NCBI GenBank assembly: GCA_021809545.1
Contig: JAKAYL010000002.1
Span: 1-64,000, forward strand
Direction: 5' to 3'
From: Thermoplasmata archaeon
GTDB lineage: Archaea; Thermoplasmatota; Thermoplasmata; Lutacidiplasmatales; UBA184
DNA: 64,000 nucleotides
Positions 17,291 to 24,708 of this stretch are shown here, piece after piece; within the stretch, counting starts at the first letter, position 1, and every line of letters starts with the position of its first letter. Below the pieces are notes generated by a model that saw nothing but the letters and a program-made list of their open reading frames with translations, searched no databases and was not told the DNA's origin. Made by a program: the position numbers and the translations under genes.

Positions 17291-18109
17291 TCAAGCCCCG
17301 CCGAGCGTCACCAGGAAGTCCGTGAGGACCCCCAGGATGAACCCGACGACCACGAAAAGGATCACAACGTCGCGCGTGGCCGGAGCCAGCATGGGCCGGG
17401 ACATCTGGAGCACCACGTAGAGGATGGCCCCGGCCGCAAGCCCGTAGAAGAGCACGGAAAGTACGTCCGAGGAGTAGAGGCTACCGACCAGCGTGCCCAC
17501 GAACGTCGGGCCCCCCCCGATGAGGCCCAGGGCAAAGATCCGGCGGAGGGAATACCGGCTCCCGGCCATCATCCCCGGGGCCAGGATCCCGAAACCCTCG
17601 GTCGAGTTGTGTGCGGCGAAGCCGATCACCAGCACGATCGCGAGGGGAAGTCCCGCGGCATACGAGGCCCCGATGGCGAGACCCTCCGAGAGATTGTGCA
17701 TCCCGATCCCGACGGCGATGATCGTGGAGAGGTGCAAGGGCTGGAGCGCACCATTCCCCTGGGTTGCGTCCCCTGCGGCGGCCCGGACCCGGCGAGTGAA
17801 GAGCTTCTCGAAGTAGAGGAGGGAGAGAACGCCCCCGGAGAAACCCACGAGCAGGACGACCAGATCCAGGGCTGCTCCGGCGCTCGCGGAGAAAGATCCG
17901 GTCACAACCCCGCTGGCGACGATCTCATGGGCGTTCGAGAGGACGTCAACGAAGAGGAACAGGAGGATCCCGACGGCCAGGGCAGAGAGGGCGGCACGCG
18001 TGCGGTCCGATAACCCCCGGGCCCGGGCCAGCGGCAGTCCCAGAAAGATCGTGAACCCCGCGAACGCTCCGAGTACGAAGATTTGCCACTCTGCGGGAGA
18101 TGTGCTCAC
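17291..18109 (-). CDS. ZIP-family metal transporter
   Basis: Predicted 272 residues with eight membrane helices. The family metal-binding helices are clear: 'GIGMHNLSEGLAIGASYAAG' near residue 136 and 'FAAHNSTEGFGI' near 165 (HNxxEG repeated). ZIP proteins move Zn2+, Fe2+ or Mn2+ into the cytoplasm; the metal here is not known. GTG start at 18109; TATA box tatttaag (18141-18148, read on the minus strand as cttaaata) puts transcription about 9 bases upstream. A strong inverted repeat at 18153-18189 sits just before the TATA box and suggests control by metal or another signal. Confidence 0.9.
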   Translation of the reverse strand: MSTSPAEWQIFVLGAFAGFTIFLGLPLARARGLSDRTRAALSALAVGILLFLFVDVLSNAHEIVASGVVTGSFSASAGAALDLVVLLVGFSGGVLSLLYFEKLFTRRVRAAAGDATQGNGALQPLHLSTIIAVGIGMHNLSEGLAIGASYAAGLPLAIVLVIGFAAHNSTEGFGILAPGMMAGSRYSLRRIFALGLIGGGPTFVGTLVGSLYSSDVLSVLFYGLAAGAILYVVLQMSRPMLAPATRDVVILFVVVGFILGVLTDFLVTLGGA

Positions 18110-18152
18110 GGGAACTTCCCCCGAGAAAGACCCCGAACGGTATTTAAGCGGA

Positions 18153-18189
18153 CTGTTTGTGAAGAAACTAAGTAAGTGTTCACAAACAG
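18153..18189. promoter_or_regulatory. Operator-like inverted repeat at the ZIP promoter
   Basis: Exact 11-base arms ctgtttgtgaa (18153-18163) and ttcacaaacag (18179-18189), 15-base spacer. Directly upstream of the TATA/BRE region of the ZIP gene and about 100 bases before the divergent gene at 18287. Arm length and spacing suit a dimeric winged-helix regulator. Confidence 0.65.
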
Positions 18190-18286
18190 AACACGGACCA
18201 CGGCCTCCGCGCCGGGGAGGTTTTCAGGGAGAAGGTTCCTCTTCGCAACTACGAAAGATTAACTTCCCCTGTGTATTCGGTGAGAC

Positions 18287-18865
18287 GTGCCCAAAGGAAG
18301 AAGGGCGGTCAACCAGCCACCGAAGGAATTCGCCGTGAACCGGAAGCTCGAGGAGGGGAGGCATCCCCTCCGGTCGGTGTTTCCCGGACTCGAGGATATC
18401 CCAGCGTTCCGGGCCGTGGCCCAGAAGGATCCCCGAGGAACGGCCGAACTCGCGAAGTCGGAGATCGAAGTGGTCGCCGCGGACGTCTGGATGTACGTTG
18501 CTCCCGCCACCGAGAAGGAGATTGGGGGACGAAGGGAAGGATGGACTCCCGTCTTCTCCGGGGGGAAGGACGTGATCGTCGTGGGCAGGAACCACCTGGT
18601 CGAGAGCCCCGAGATCCTGCTCTACCTCGACATCCTCCACGAGCTCTGCCACATCACCCAGCGTCACCGGGGGCTCTCACTCTGGGACCAGGAGTATGAT
18701 TACGTGGACCGGCCCACGGAACTCGAGGCCTACCAGTTCGTGATTGACGAGGCCCGGCGGCTGGGGGCCACCACCCCCTTCCTCCAGGAGTACCTGAAGG
18801 TGGAGTGGGTCTCGGATGAGGATTATCTCCGTCTGTTGGAGAAGATGGGACTTTCTTCGAAATGA
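18287..18865 (+). CDS. HExxH metalloprotease-like protein
   Basis: Predicted 192 residues. Contains 'LDILHELCHITQRHRG' (HELCH, a zincin HExxH motif) near residue 115, followed by 'DYVDRPTELEAYQFVIDEAR' near 140, whose Glu could be the third zinc ligand. No signal peptide, so cytoplasmic. It is reminiscent of ImmA/IrrE- or SprT-like small metallopeptidases but too distant to name. GTG at 18287 gives a near-leaderless start after a TATA-like element near 18259; a later GTG is possible. It overlaps the signal peptidase start by 4 bases (ATGA), so the two are co-translated. Confidence 0.7.
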   Translation: MPKGRRAVNQPPKEFAVNRKLEEGRHPLRSVFPGLEDIPAFRAVAQKDPRGTAELAKSEIEVVAADVWMYVAPATEKEIGGRREGWTPVFSGGKDVIVVGRNHLVESPEILLYLDILHELCHITQRHRGLSLWDQEYDYVDRPTELEAYQFVIDEARRLGATTPFLQEYLKVEWVSDEDYLRLLEKMGLSSK

Positions 18866-19875
18866 CACAGACCAAGTCGCCCCGGTCAAAGGGGGAGTAT
18901 CTCAGCTCCCGCAGCCACAATCGCAGGGAACGGATGCGGCGCATCATGAAGTCGCCCCTCTTCGAGCCCCTCGTGGCCGTCGCCGTCATCCTCCTGATCG
19001 TGACCTCGCTCTTCGCCTACACCGGCACCTGGCCGCCGATGGTGGTCATCGAATCCCAGAGCATGCAGCACGGGTACAACGATGTGCCCGGCATCATCAA
19101 CACGGGGGACATCGTCCTTGTCAAGCACGAGGTCAACACCCAGGATCTGACGACCTACGTGGAGGGTGAGGTCAACGGTTTCTCGACCTATGGGGAGTAC
19201 GGGAACGTCCTGCTCTACATCCCCCACGATGCCCTAGGGGACGTCCTGAGCACCACCCCTGTCATCCACCGGGCCATCGTTTACCTCCAGTACGACGGGG
19301 CCTCGGGATACTCCTTCCCTTCGGTCTTTGCGCTGAATTGTCCCACCCAGTATGTGGTGATCAATCCCGTGGGAGTGCGTACGTGCCCGACCTACCCGTC
19401 GGAACCCGAGCTCGGCCAGCTCGTCCTCTACGGGGTCGGCTGGCAGGGGGTCACGGTCGACATCAATCTCAACGCCCTGATTCAGCAACGGGAGACCTAC
19501 TCGGGGTACATCACGATGGGGGACAACAACATCAACTACGGTTCGAACCCCGCTTCGGGGGAATACGATCAGCAAGGGGGATGCCTCATCTCCTGCCTGG
19601 TGCAGCCCAGCTGGATCGAGGGCGTGGCCCGGGGGATGATCCCCTGGTTCGGGGCGCTGAAACTGTGGCTGGAGGGGAACAGCGGCGAAGTGCCATCCCA
19701 GACGTGGGTCTATCTTGCCGTCTCGATCCTGGCGATCATCGCTATTCCCCAGGTTCTTCCCTGGACCTACCGACGTCTTCGGGATAAGCTTCAGAGCCGG
19801 CATGGGGGGCGAGATTCGGAAGATGAGGAGGCTTCCCCGCCAGATAGCCGTCCACCCAAGACAGGCCCTCCTTGA
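18862..19875 (+). CDS. Signal peptidase I, archaeal/ER type (S26B)
   Basis: Predicted 337 residues; cleaves signal peptides outside the membrane. One helix at about 35-53, then the catalytic Ser67 in 'VVIESQSM', His136 in 'VIHRAIV' (His, not Lys, as in the Sec11/archaeal type) and Asp221 in 'YITMGDNN'. Longer than most archaeal homologues (about 180-220) through an insertion at about 145-205 and a second helix at about 282-300 with a charged tail. The many secreted proteins in this window are its likely substrates. Its last 134 bases overlap the convergent nnr gene. Confidence 0.9.
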   Translation: MTQTKSPRSKGEYLSSRSHNRRERMRRIMKSPLFEPLVAVAVILLIVTSLFAYTGTWPPMVVIESQSMQHGYNDVPGIINTGDIVLVKHEVNTQDLTTYVEGEVNGFSTYGEYGNVLLYIPHDALGDVLSTTPVIHRAIVYLQYDGASGYSFPSVFALNCPTQYVVINPVGVRTCPTYPSEPELGQLVLYGVGWQGVTVDINLNALIQQRETYSGYITMGDNNINYGSNPASGEYDQQGGCLISCLVQPSWIEGVARGMIPWFGALKLWLEGNSGEVPSQTWVYLAVSILAIIAIPQVLPWTYRRLRDKLQSRHGGRDSEDEEASPPDSRPPKTGPP

Positions 19876-21334
19876 GAGCCAACGGCAACTGAGAGAGGAT
19901 GTCCGAGGCCCGGATCCCGTAGCTCTGCTTTTCAAAGAGCCCTAGGGAGGCGTGGCCGATCCAGTAGGAGCTCAGGCGAGCCGCCTGGAAGGCGGTCAAC
20001 CGGCGGGCCATGAGCGAAGCGGCGAGGCCCGAAAGGACGTCCCCCGCACCCCCCACGACGAGCGAGGGGTGATGGGTCGTGTTCTCCCGGAGGTCGTGAC
20101 CGTCCGTGATGACGTCGATGTCGCTCTTGTAGAGCAGCGTGGCCCCCAACTGGTGGGCAAGCTTGCTGAGTTGCTCCCGGCGCTCGATCCGCTTCACCGA
20201 AACGTCGTAGCCGACGATGCGGTAGAGCTCGCGACGGTTAGGGGTGAGGAGGAGCTTCTCGTGGACGTCCCCAAACAGGGGACGGGTCTCCCGGATCGCG
20301 GCGAGCCGGGTGCCGTCGGCGTCGAGCACCACGGGGATCCGAGGAAGGCTCCGCTCGAGGAGCGCCGAGAACGCCTGGACCGTACCGTGGTCGAAACCGG
20401 CGCCGTTCCCGACTAGGAGTGCGTCGGGGTGAAGGCTCTCCACGGTCTTCCAGAGCTCGTCCGAATCTCCGGCGGAAAAGGTCCCGTCCCGGCCGACGCT
20501 CCGGACGATGAGATCCGGCGAATATCCGCGGATGATCGTGGCCGCCGGCTCGGGCGCCACGACGAACACCATGTCGACACCCGCGGAGAGAGCGGAAAGG
20601 GCCGCCAGCGCGGGAGCCCCGGTGTAGGGCCCGCCCCCGACGACCACGAGCCGGCCGCTGTCCCCCTTCGAGGTCGACTTCCCGGGTCGGGGAAAGAAGA
20701 GGTACTCCCCAGGACCGGTCTCCTCGAGAGATTCCCTGGGGAACCCGATGGAACGGATCACGACCTCCCCTACATCGGCGTGGGTCATGCCTTCCTTCGG
20801 AACCTCGAGCGCGACCGTCCACCGGGGACGGAGCGCGGTGGAAGTGCCCAGACCGGTCGGAAGATCCACCGAGAGCACGTCGACCCCGGACTCCCGGATC
20901 GCTTTCACGGCGGAGAGATACGGCTCCCGGAGCTCATCCCTCCCCCCGGTCCCGATCATGGCATCGACGACGACGTCCAACTCCTTGAGCTTCGAGACGT
21001 CGGGAACCCCGATGTTGATCCCGGGGAAGTCCACGATCATCTCGAAGCGGCGCCGGGCCGCCCGGGTGCGGATATCACGCCGGTGGACGATGAGCCATAG
21101 ATCGACGGCGTAGCCCTTGCTACGGAGGTAGAGAGCGGCGGCGAACCCGTCGCCCCCGTTATTGCCCCCTCCGCAAACGATCCCGATCCGACCCTCGGGA
21201 GGAGCCCGGGCATGCTTGGCCGCTTCCTCGGCGACGGCACGCCCCGCGTGGTCCATCAGGTTGTCAATGGTCGCCCCCCGGGCGACCGCGTTCGCCTCGA
21301 GGACGGCGACGTCAGCGAGCCCGTACGGCCGCAT
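19742..21334 (-). CDS. nnr: Bifunctional NAD(P)H-hydrate epimerase/dehydratase
   Basis: Predicted 530 residues, normal for the fused Nnr enzyme that repairs hydrated NADH/NADPH. N-terminal epimerase domain: 'LMDHAGRAVAEEA' and 'VCGGGNNGGDGFAAALYLRS' near residue 50. C-terminal dehydratase domain: 'KGDSGRLVVVGGGPYTGAPA' near 236, 'LVGNGAG' near 335, 'VVLDADGTRLAAI' and 'GGAGDVLSGLAASL' near 460. ATG at 21334 shares one base with the aif1A stop. The C-terminus continues about 45 residues past the domain into sequence that also encodes the end of the convergent signal peptidase. Confidence 0.93.
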   Translation of the reverse strand: MRPYGLADVAVLEANAVARGATIDNLMDHAGRAVAEEAAKHARAPPEGRIGIVCGGGNNGGDGFAAALYLRSKGYAVDLWLIVHRRDIRTRAARRRFEMIVDFPGINIGVPDVSKLKELDVVVDAMIGTGGRDELREPYLSAVKAIRESGVDVLSVDLPTGLGTSTALRPRWTVALEVPKEGMTHADVGEVVIRSIGFPRESLEETGPGEYLFFPRPGKSTSKGDSGRLVVVGGGPYTGAPALAALSALSAGVDMVFVVAPEPAATIIRGYSPDLIVRSVGRDGTFSAGDSDELWKTVESLHPDALLVGNGAGFDHGTVQAFSALLERSLPRIPVVLDADGTRLAAIRETRPLFGDVHEKLLLTPNRRELYRIVGYDVSVKRIERREQLSKLAHQLGATLLYKSDIDVITDGHDLRENTTHHPSLVVGGAGDVLSGLAASLMARRLTAFQAARLSSYWIGHASLGLFEKQSYGIRASDILSQLPLALKEGLSWVDGYLAGKPPHLPNLAPHAGSEAYPEDVGRSREEPGE

Positions 21335-21771
21335 TATGCGCGTTTGGCCCCCGCATCTCCCTCGAGAGGAACCTGGCCGAAGACGTCCATCGTCTGGGGG
21401 AGAAGCTTTCTCCGGCTCAGGTACGCCGCCTGGGTGCGTGTATAGCGGAACATGATGTCGGCCTTGCCGGACTGGAACTCCCAGGGGCTGACGACGAGGA
21501 GGTCCCCCTCGCGGATCCACATCTTCTTCTTGAGACGTCCGGTGATTCGGCCCATGCGGGAGACGTTGTCCTCACAAACGACCCGGATCCTTCCCGCGCC
21601 CAGGAGCTGGTTGGCGATGGCATAGATCTGTCCCTTGTCCCTGCGAGGGAGCGGGAACCGGCCGACGCCCTCCCCACCATCGACGGTGGTCTCGGTCTGG
21701 ACGGGCGCTTCCTCCTCCTTCTTCTCGGGGGACTTCCCCTCATCAGGCGCTGGAGTAGGTTCGTCTTCCAC
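21334..21771 (-). CDS. eif1A: Translation initiation factor aIF1A
   Basis: Predicted 145 residues. Core OB/S1 fold at about 45-130: 'KGQIYAIANQLLGAGRIRVV', then 'GRITGRLKKKMWIREGDLLV' and 'KADIMFRYTRTQAAYLSRR', the archaeal/eukaryotic IF1A pattern. It places initiator tRNA and scans the A site of the small ribosomal subunit. The typical archaeal length is about 100-113; here an acidic, Pro/Glu-rich extension of about 40 residues precedes the core. GTG at 21771 is the first in-frame start downstream of the udg stop, so the extension is real unless an internal start is used. Confidence 0.9.
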   Translation of the reverse strand: MEDEPTPAPDEGKSPEKKEEEAPVQTETTVDGGEGVGRFPLPRRDKGQIYAIANQLLGAGRIRVVCEDNVSRMGRITGRLKKKMWIREGDLLVVSPWEFQSGKADIMFRYTRTQAAYLSRRKLLPQTMDVFGQVPLEGDAGAKRA

Positions 21772-21799
21772 GGTGAGGTGCCCAATCGTCGAATCTATT

Positions 21800-22390
21800 T
21801 CAACTAGACCAAGGGCGGCCCGACTTTCCCAACCAATCGGCGAGCCGGGAGAGGTCCGACTGCCAGCGCTCGGCGTACGCCTTACGTCGGAAGGTCGCGG
21901 CCGGATGGAGCAGGGGCACGAGCGGGCGCTGCTCCCAGGAAAGAAGGGAACCCGCAACCTCCGTCACCCGTCCGACCTCGGGAAGGAGTGCGTGGAGGGC
22001 GTTGTCGCCCAACGTCACGACAAACCGGGGGTCGAGCAGATGGAGCTTCAGTCGGAGCCAATCGGTGCACGCCGTGGCGGCCTTCCGGTCGAAGACGTTC
22101 GCTTCGGGCCGGCACATGATCACGTTGGTGATCCCGTACTCGTCCTCGGTGAGGCCGAGGCGGGCTATGGCCGCGGAGAGCGTCTTCCCCGCACGCCCGA
22201 CGAAGGGGACACCGAGCCGGTCCTCCTCGGCCCCCGGAGCTTCTCCGAGGAAGAGGAGCTTGGGTGTCGGACTTCCCCGGTAGATCACGACGTGGTTCCG
22301 GGATCGGGAGAGGTGGCAACGGAGGCAGCCGGACATTTCCTTGGACGCGGCGTCCCAGGACCGCTGCCGGTCCTCCCGGAGGGGGTTCAA
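21800..22390 (-). CDS. udg: Uracil-DNA glycosylase, family 4 (4Fe-4S)
   Basis: Predicted 196 residues. Removes uracil from DNA. Motif 1 'LFLGEAPGAEEDRLGVPFVG' and the C-terminal 'LLHPAATFRRK' (HPAA) are family-4 signatures; four Cys ('CLRCHL' near the N-terminus, then 'IMCRPEAN' and 'ATACTDW') fit the iron-sulfur cluster. The TTG at 22390 overlaps the fixC stop (TTGA) and supplies the N-terminal helix before the first Cys pair, as in known homologues; an ATG at 22336 would give 178 residues. Confidence 0.92.
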   Translation of the reverse strand: MNPLREDRQRSWDAASKEMSGCLRCHLSRSRNHVVIYRGSPTPKLLFLGEAPGAEEDRLGVPFVGRAGKTLSAAIARLGLTEDEYGITNVIMCRPEANVFDRKAATACTDWLRLKLHLLDPRFVVTLGDNALHALLPEVGRVTEVAGSLLSWEQRPLVPLLHPAATFRRKAYAERWQSDLSRLADWLGKSGRPWSS

Positions 22391-23688
22391 AGCTCCTTGT
22401 AGGCCGCGTAGAGGTCGCGCAGCATGCGGATCCGGCCGACCTTGCCCCGGGCGACGGCCTTCTTCACGATCTCGCCCGTGTGGAGCTTCGGCTGGCTCTT
22501 CTCCGTCATCATATCGTGGAACGCCTGGGTCATGACCGCCGGGTACTGCGTGTAGATGCGCTCGTTCCACTTGACCTTCCCCACCTTCCGGAACTTCCGG
22601 AAGTCGGGTAGGATGCTGGCCTCCTCGAGGCGCGTCCCGTACGAAGCAAGGGTGGCGGCGGAGAAATCCTTCTTCTTTTGGGCTTCGAGCCCCGTGTCGG
22701 CGGCCAAGATCCCGCTGCGGATGGCGTAGTTCATCCCCTGGATGAGGATCCCGTTGGAGAAGACGAAACCCGCGGCGTCTCCGGCCACAAGGAACCCGTC
22801 CCCCCAGAGGAGATCGGGAGCGCTCGCTTGCCCGTCGGCGATGAGCTTCGCCCCATACTCCACCAGTTCGGCGCCCCGGAGGTAGGGGGCGATCGCGGGA
22901 TGGGACTTGAACCGCTCTATGAGGTCGTGCGAGGCCAGTTTCTGTCCCTTGAGCGAGGCGATGTTCACGATGATGCCCAAGGAGAGAGTGTCGGCGTTCG
23001 TGTACAGGAAGCCTCCGGCCATGATGCCCGGGGGCAGGAAGCCTAGGACCCACTCCTGGGCCCGGCCGCTACCGGGGGCGACCTGGAACCGGTCGTCGAT
23101 CGCTTCCCGGGAGAGCTTGAAGACCTCCTTGACGCCGAGCTCGGTGTGGTGCTCGTCCAGGCGCGGCCGCTTGCGGATGAAGGTGCCCAGGGTGATGCGG
23201 GAGTTCGTGCCGTCACAGATGATCGTGAGCGGGGCCCCGACTACCTCCCCTCCCTGCACGACGCCGTGCACGCGGCCGTTCTCGATATTGAGCTTCTCGA
23301 CGGGGACCTGGCTGATGACCGTCGCCCCCGCCTCCTCCGCTTTCTTGGCGAGCCAGGAGTCCGTGCGCGCCCTCAGGACGCTGTGGGCGTTGTACGGCGG
23401 CTTCGCCCAGTCCGCATCCTCGTACTCGAAGGAGAGCGCCCGGTCCGGGGTCAGAAAGCCGAAGCGCTTGGAGACGATGTGCCGCTCGAGGGGCATCTCC
23501 TCCCGCCATTTCGGGACCAACGCATCCAGATCGTGACCCCAGAGAATTCCCCCGGAAAGATTCTTCGCGCCGGGTTCTTCCCCGCGTTCGATCAGGAGGA
23601 CATTCGCTCCTCCCTTAGCAAGCCGGAGCGCGGCGGCGCTCCCCGCCAGCCCCGCGCCAACTACGATGACGTCAAAATCGTCGGCCAT
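22387..23688 (-). CDS. fixC: FixC-like electron-transfer flavoprotein:quinone oxidoreductase
   Basis: Predicted 433 residues, FixC length (about 428). FAD-binding 'VIVVGAGLAGSAAALRLAKG' at the start, 'GAKNLSGGILWGHDLDALVP' near 41 (FixC 'GAKN.TGG.L..HSLE'), 'GGFLYTNADTLSLGI' near 225, and 'LVAGDAAGFVFSNG' near 298 follow FixC closely. The family takes electrons from an electron-transfer flavoprotein to quinone, normally with FixA, FixB and the ferredoxin-like FixX. None of those lies nearby, so partners must be elsewhere. Geranylgeranyl reductase is the related alternative, but the FixC-specific stretches argue against it. Confidence 0.82.
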   Translation of the reverse strand: MADDFDVIVVGAGLAGSAAALRLAKGGANVLLIERGEEPGAKNLSGGILWGHDLDALVPKWREEMPLERHIVSKRFGFLTPDRALSFEYEDADWAKPPYNAHSVLRARTDSWLAKKAEEAGATVISQVPVEKLNIENGRVHGVVQGGEVVGAPLTIICDGTNSRITLGTFIRKRPRLDEHHTELGVKEVFKLSREAIDDRFQVAPGSGRAQEWVLGFLPPGIMAGGFLYTNADTLSLGIIVNIASLKGQKLASHDLIERFKSHPAIAPYLRGAELVEYGAKLIADGQASAPDLLWGDGFLVAGDAAGFVFSNGILIQGMNYAIRSGILAADTGLEAQKKKDFSAATLASYGTRLEEASILPDFRKFRKVGKVKWNERIYTQYPAVMTQAFHDMMTEKSQPKLHTGEIVKKAVARGKVGRIRMLRDLYAAYKEL

Positions 23689-23697
23689 CCCCGGAGA

Positions 23698-24369
23698 TCA
23701 CCGAGACGTGGGAGCAGGAGTCGGCTGGGGACGCGTCACTCCCGCGAGGCGTTCCTGGTTGTCTTCCACGAGCTTCTGGAACTTCGTCGGCTTGGGGAAG
23801 CCGGGCCAAAGCTCATTCCCGAGGGAGTTCGCCGCGCCGGATTCCGCGCTCAACCGGATGGTCCCGTAGCCAAGGGCCCTCTGCCCCAGGGATTGCTTGA
23901 CCTCGATCCCGCGGATCTGACGGAGCTGAACCTCATCAAAGTCCTTGGAGACGATCCCCTTCTGACGGATGAACCGGGTGTTCGTCAGGGCGTACACGGT
24001 GGCGGCCCTCCGGAACCAGCGCTCCGCAAGGAACAGGATGGCGATCAGCAGGAGGACCAGTGCGACGATGACCTGCCAGGATTCGACCGACGTCGCTCCG
24101 ACGAGAAAATTGAGCCAGGACGGGATCGTAGGAAGGTAGCTCGAGACCTGTGCGTTCAAGGCCCGGGAAAGGGAGTCGTACACGAGGAAGTCGTAAACGA
24201 GCACCAGGAAGAGGAAGAACAGCGGAGGAGGGAAGTAAAGGAAGCCGGAAGGACGCCCTTCCCAGACGAATTCCTCCTCGGAGCCGAGGAAGGTGGCCGT
24301 CATGAGGTTGGGCAACTTCTTGGGGGCCGCCACGGGCTTGCTCTGGGTGTCAGCTACCTTACGGGCCAT
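23698..24369 (-). CDS. PH-domain (YdbS/bPH2-like) membrane protein
   Basis: Predicted 223 residues. Two membrane helices (about 48-66 and 98-116), then a bacterial-PH-like domain at about 120-200: 'TVYALTNTRFIRQKGIVSKD' and 'VQLRQIRGIEVKQSLGQRAL' are typical of bPH2 (DUF304). N-terminal 'FLGSEEEFVWEGRPS' is the usual lead-in of this family. Function generally unknown; membrane-surface scaffold is likely. ATG at 24369 follows AAGGAAG; TATA at 24401-24409. First gene of the fixC-udg-aif1A-nnr run, nine bases before fixC. Confidence 0.75.
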   Translation of the reverse strand: MARKVADTQSKPVAAPKKLPNLMTATFLGSEEEFVWEGRPSGFLYFPPPLFFLFLVLVYDFLVYDSLSRALNAQVSSYLPTIPSWLNFLVGATSVESWQVIVALVLLLIAILFLAERWFRRAATVYALTNTRFIRQKGIVSKDFDEVQLRQIRGIEVKQSLGQRALGYGTIRLSAESGAANSLGNELWPGFPKPTKFQKLVEDNQERLAGVTRPQPTPAPTSR

Positions 24370-24708
24370 AGGTCTTCCTTTCGGGGGAAACCTAGGGAAG
24401 ATATATATTGGGGGGGTCGAGCGGACAGGACAATTAGGGGCCCTTGGCGACCGGAAAGAGGCCCCCCGCTCATTCCGTGAAGTTTCCGGTGCCGGATCTC
24501 CCAACGCAGACCGACTCGCCCACCGCAAAAGTCATGGCCATCAATGGGCCTGAGGACTTCACGCGGGATCTTTCCAAGTTGCGGGTCGGAGCTCGCGAAG
24601 ACGACTCGGGTCACGTTCCTCGATAATTGAAGTGGATTTCCGAAGGATTGCCCATGGGGGCAGGTTCGCGTCCCGGAGAGAAGGTCAGGCTCCGGTCGAC
24701 TGGGGCTG
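24370..24708. other. Intergenic, only a TATA box seen
   Basis: 339 bases between the PH-domain gene and the 3' end of the next surface protein gene. No supported coding sequence or structure besides the promoter at 24401-24409. Confidence 0.6.
24401..24409 (-). promoter_or_regulatory. TATA box of the PH-fixC-udg-aif1A-nnr operon
   Basis: atatatatt, centred 36 bases before the ATG at 24369, in otherwise GC-rich sequence; predicts a leader of about 10 bases with AGGAAG. Confidence 0.6.

Noticed and set aside
22387-23688. Digeranylgeranylglycerophospholipid reductase
   Set aside because: Same superfamily, but several stretches match FixC specifically.
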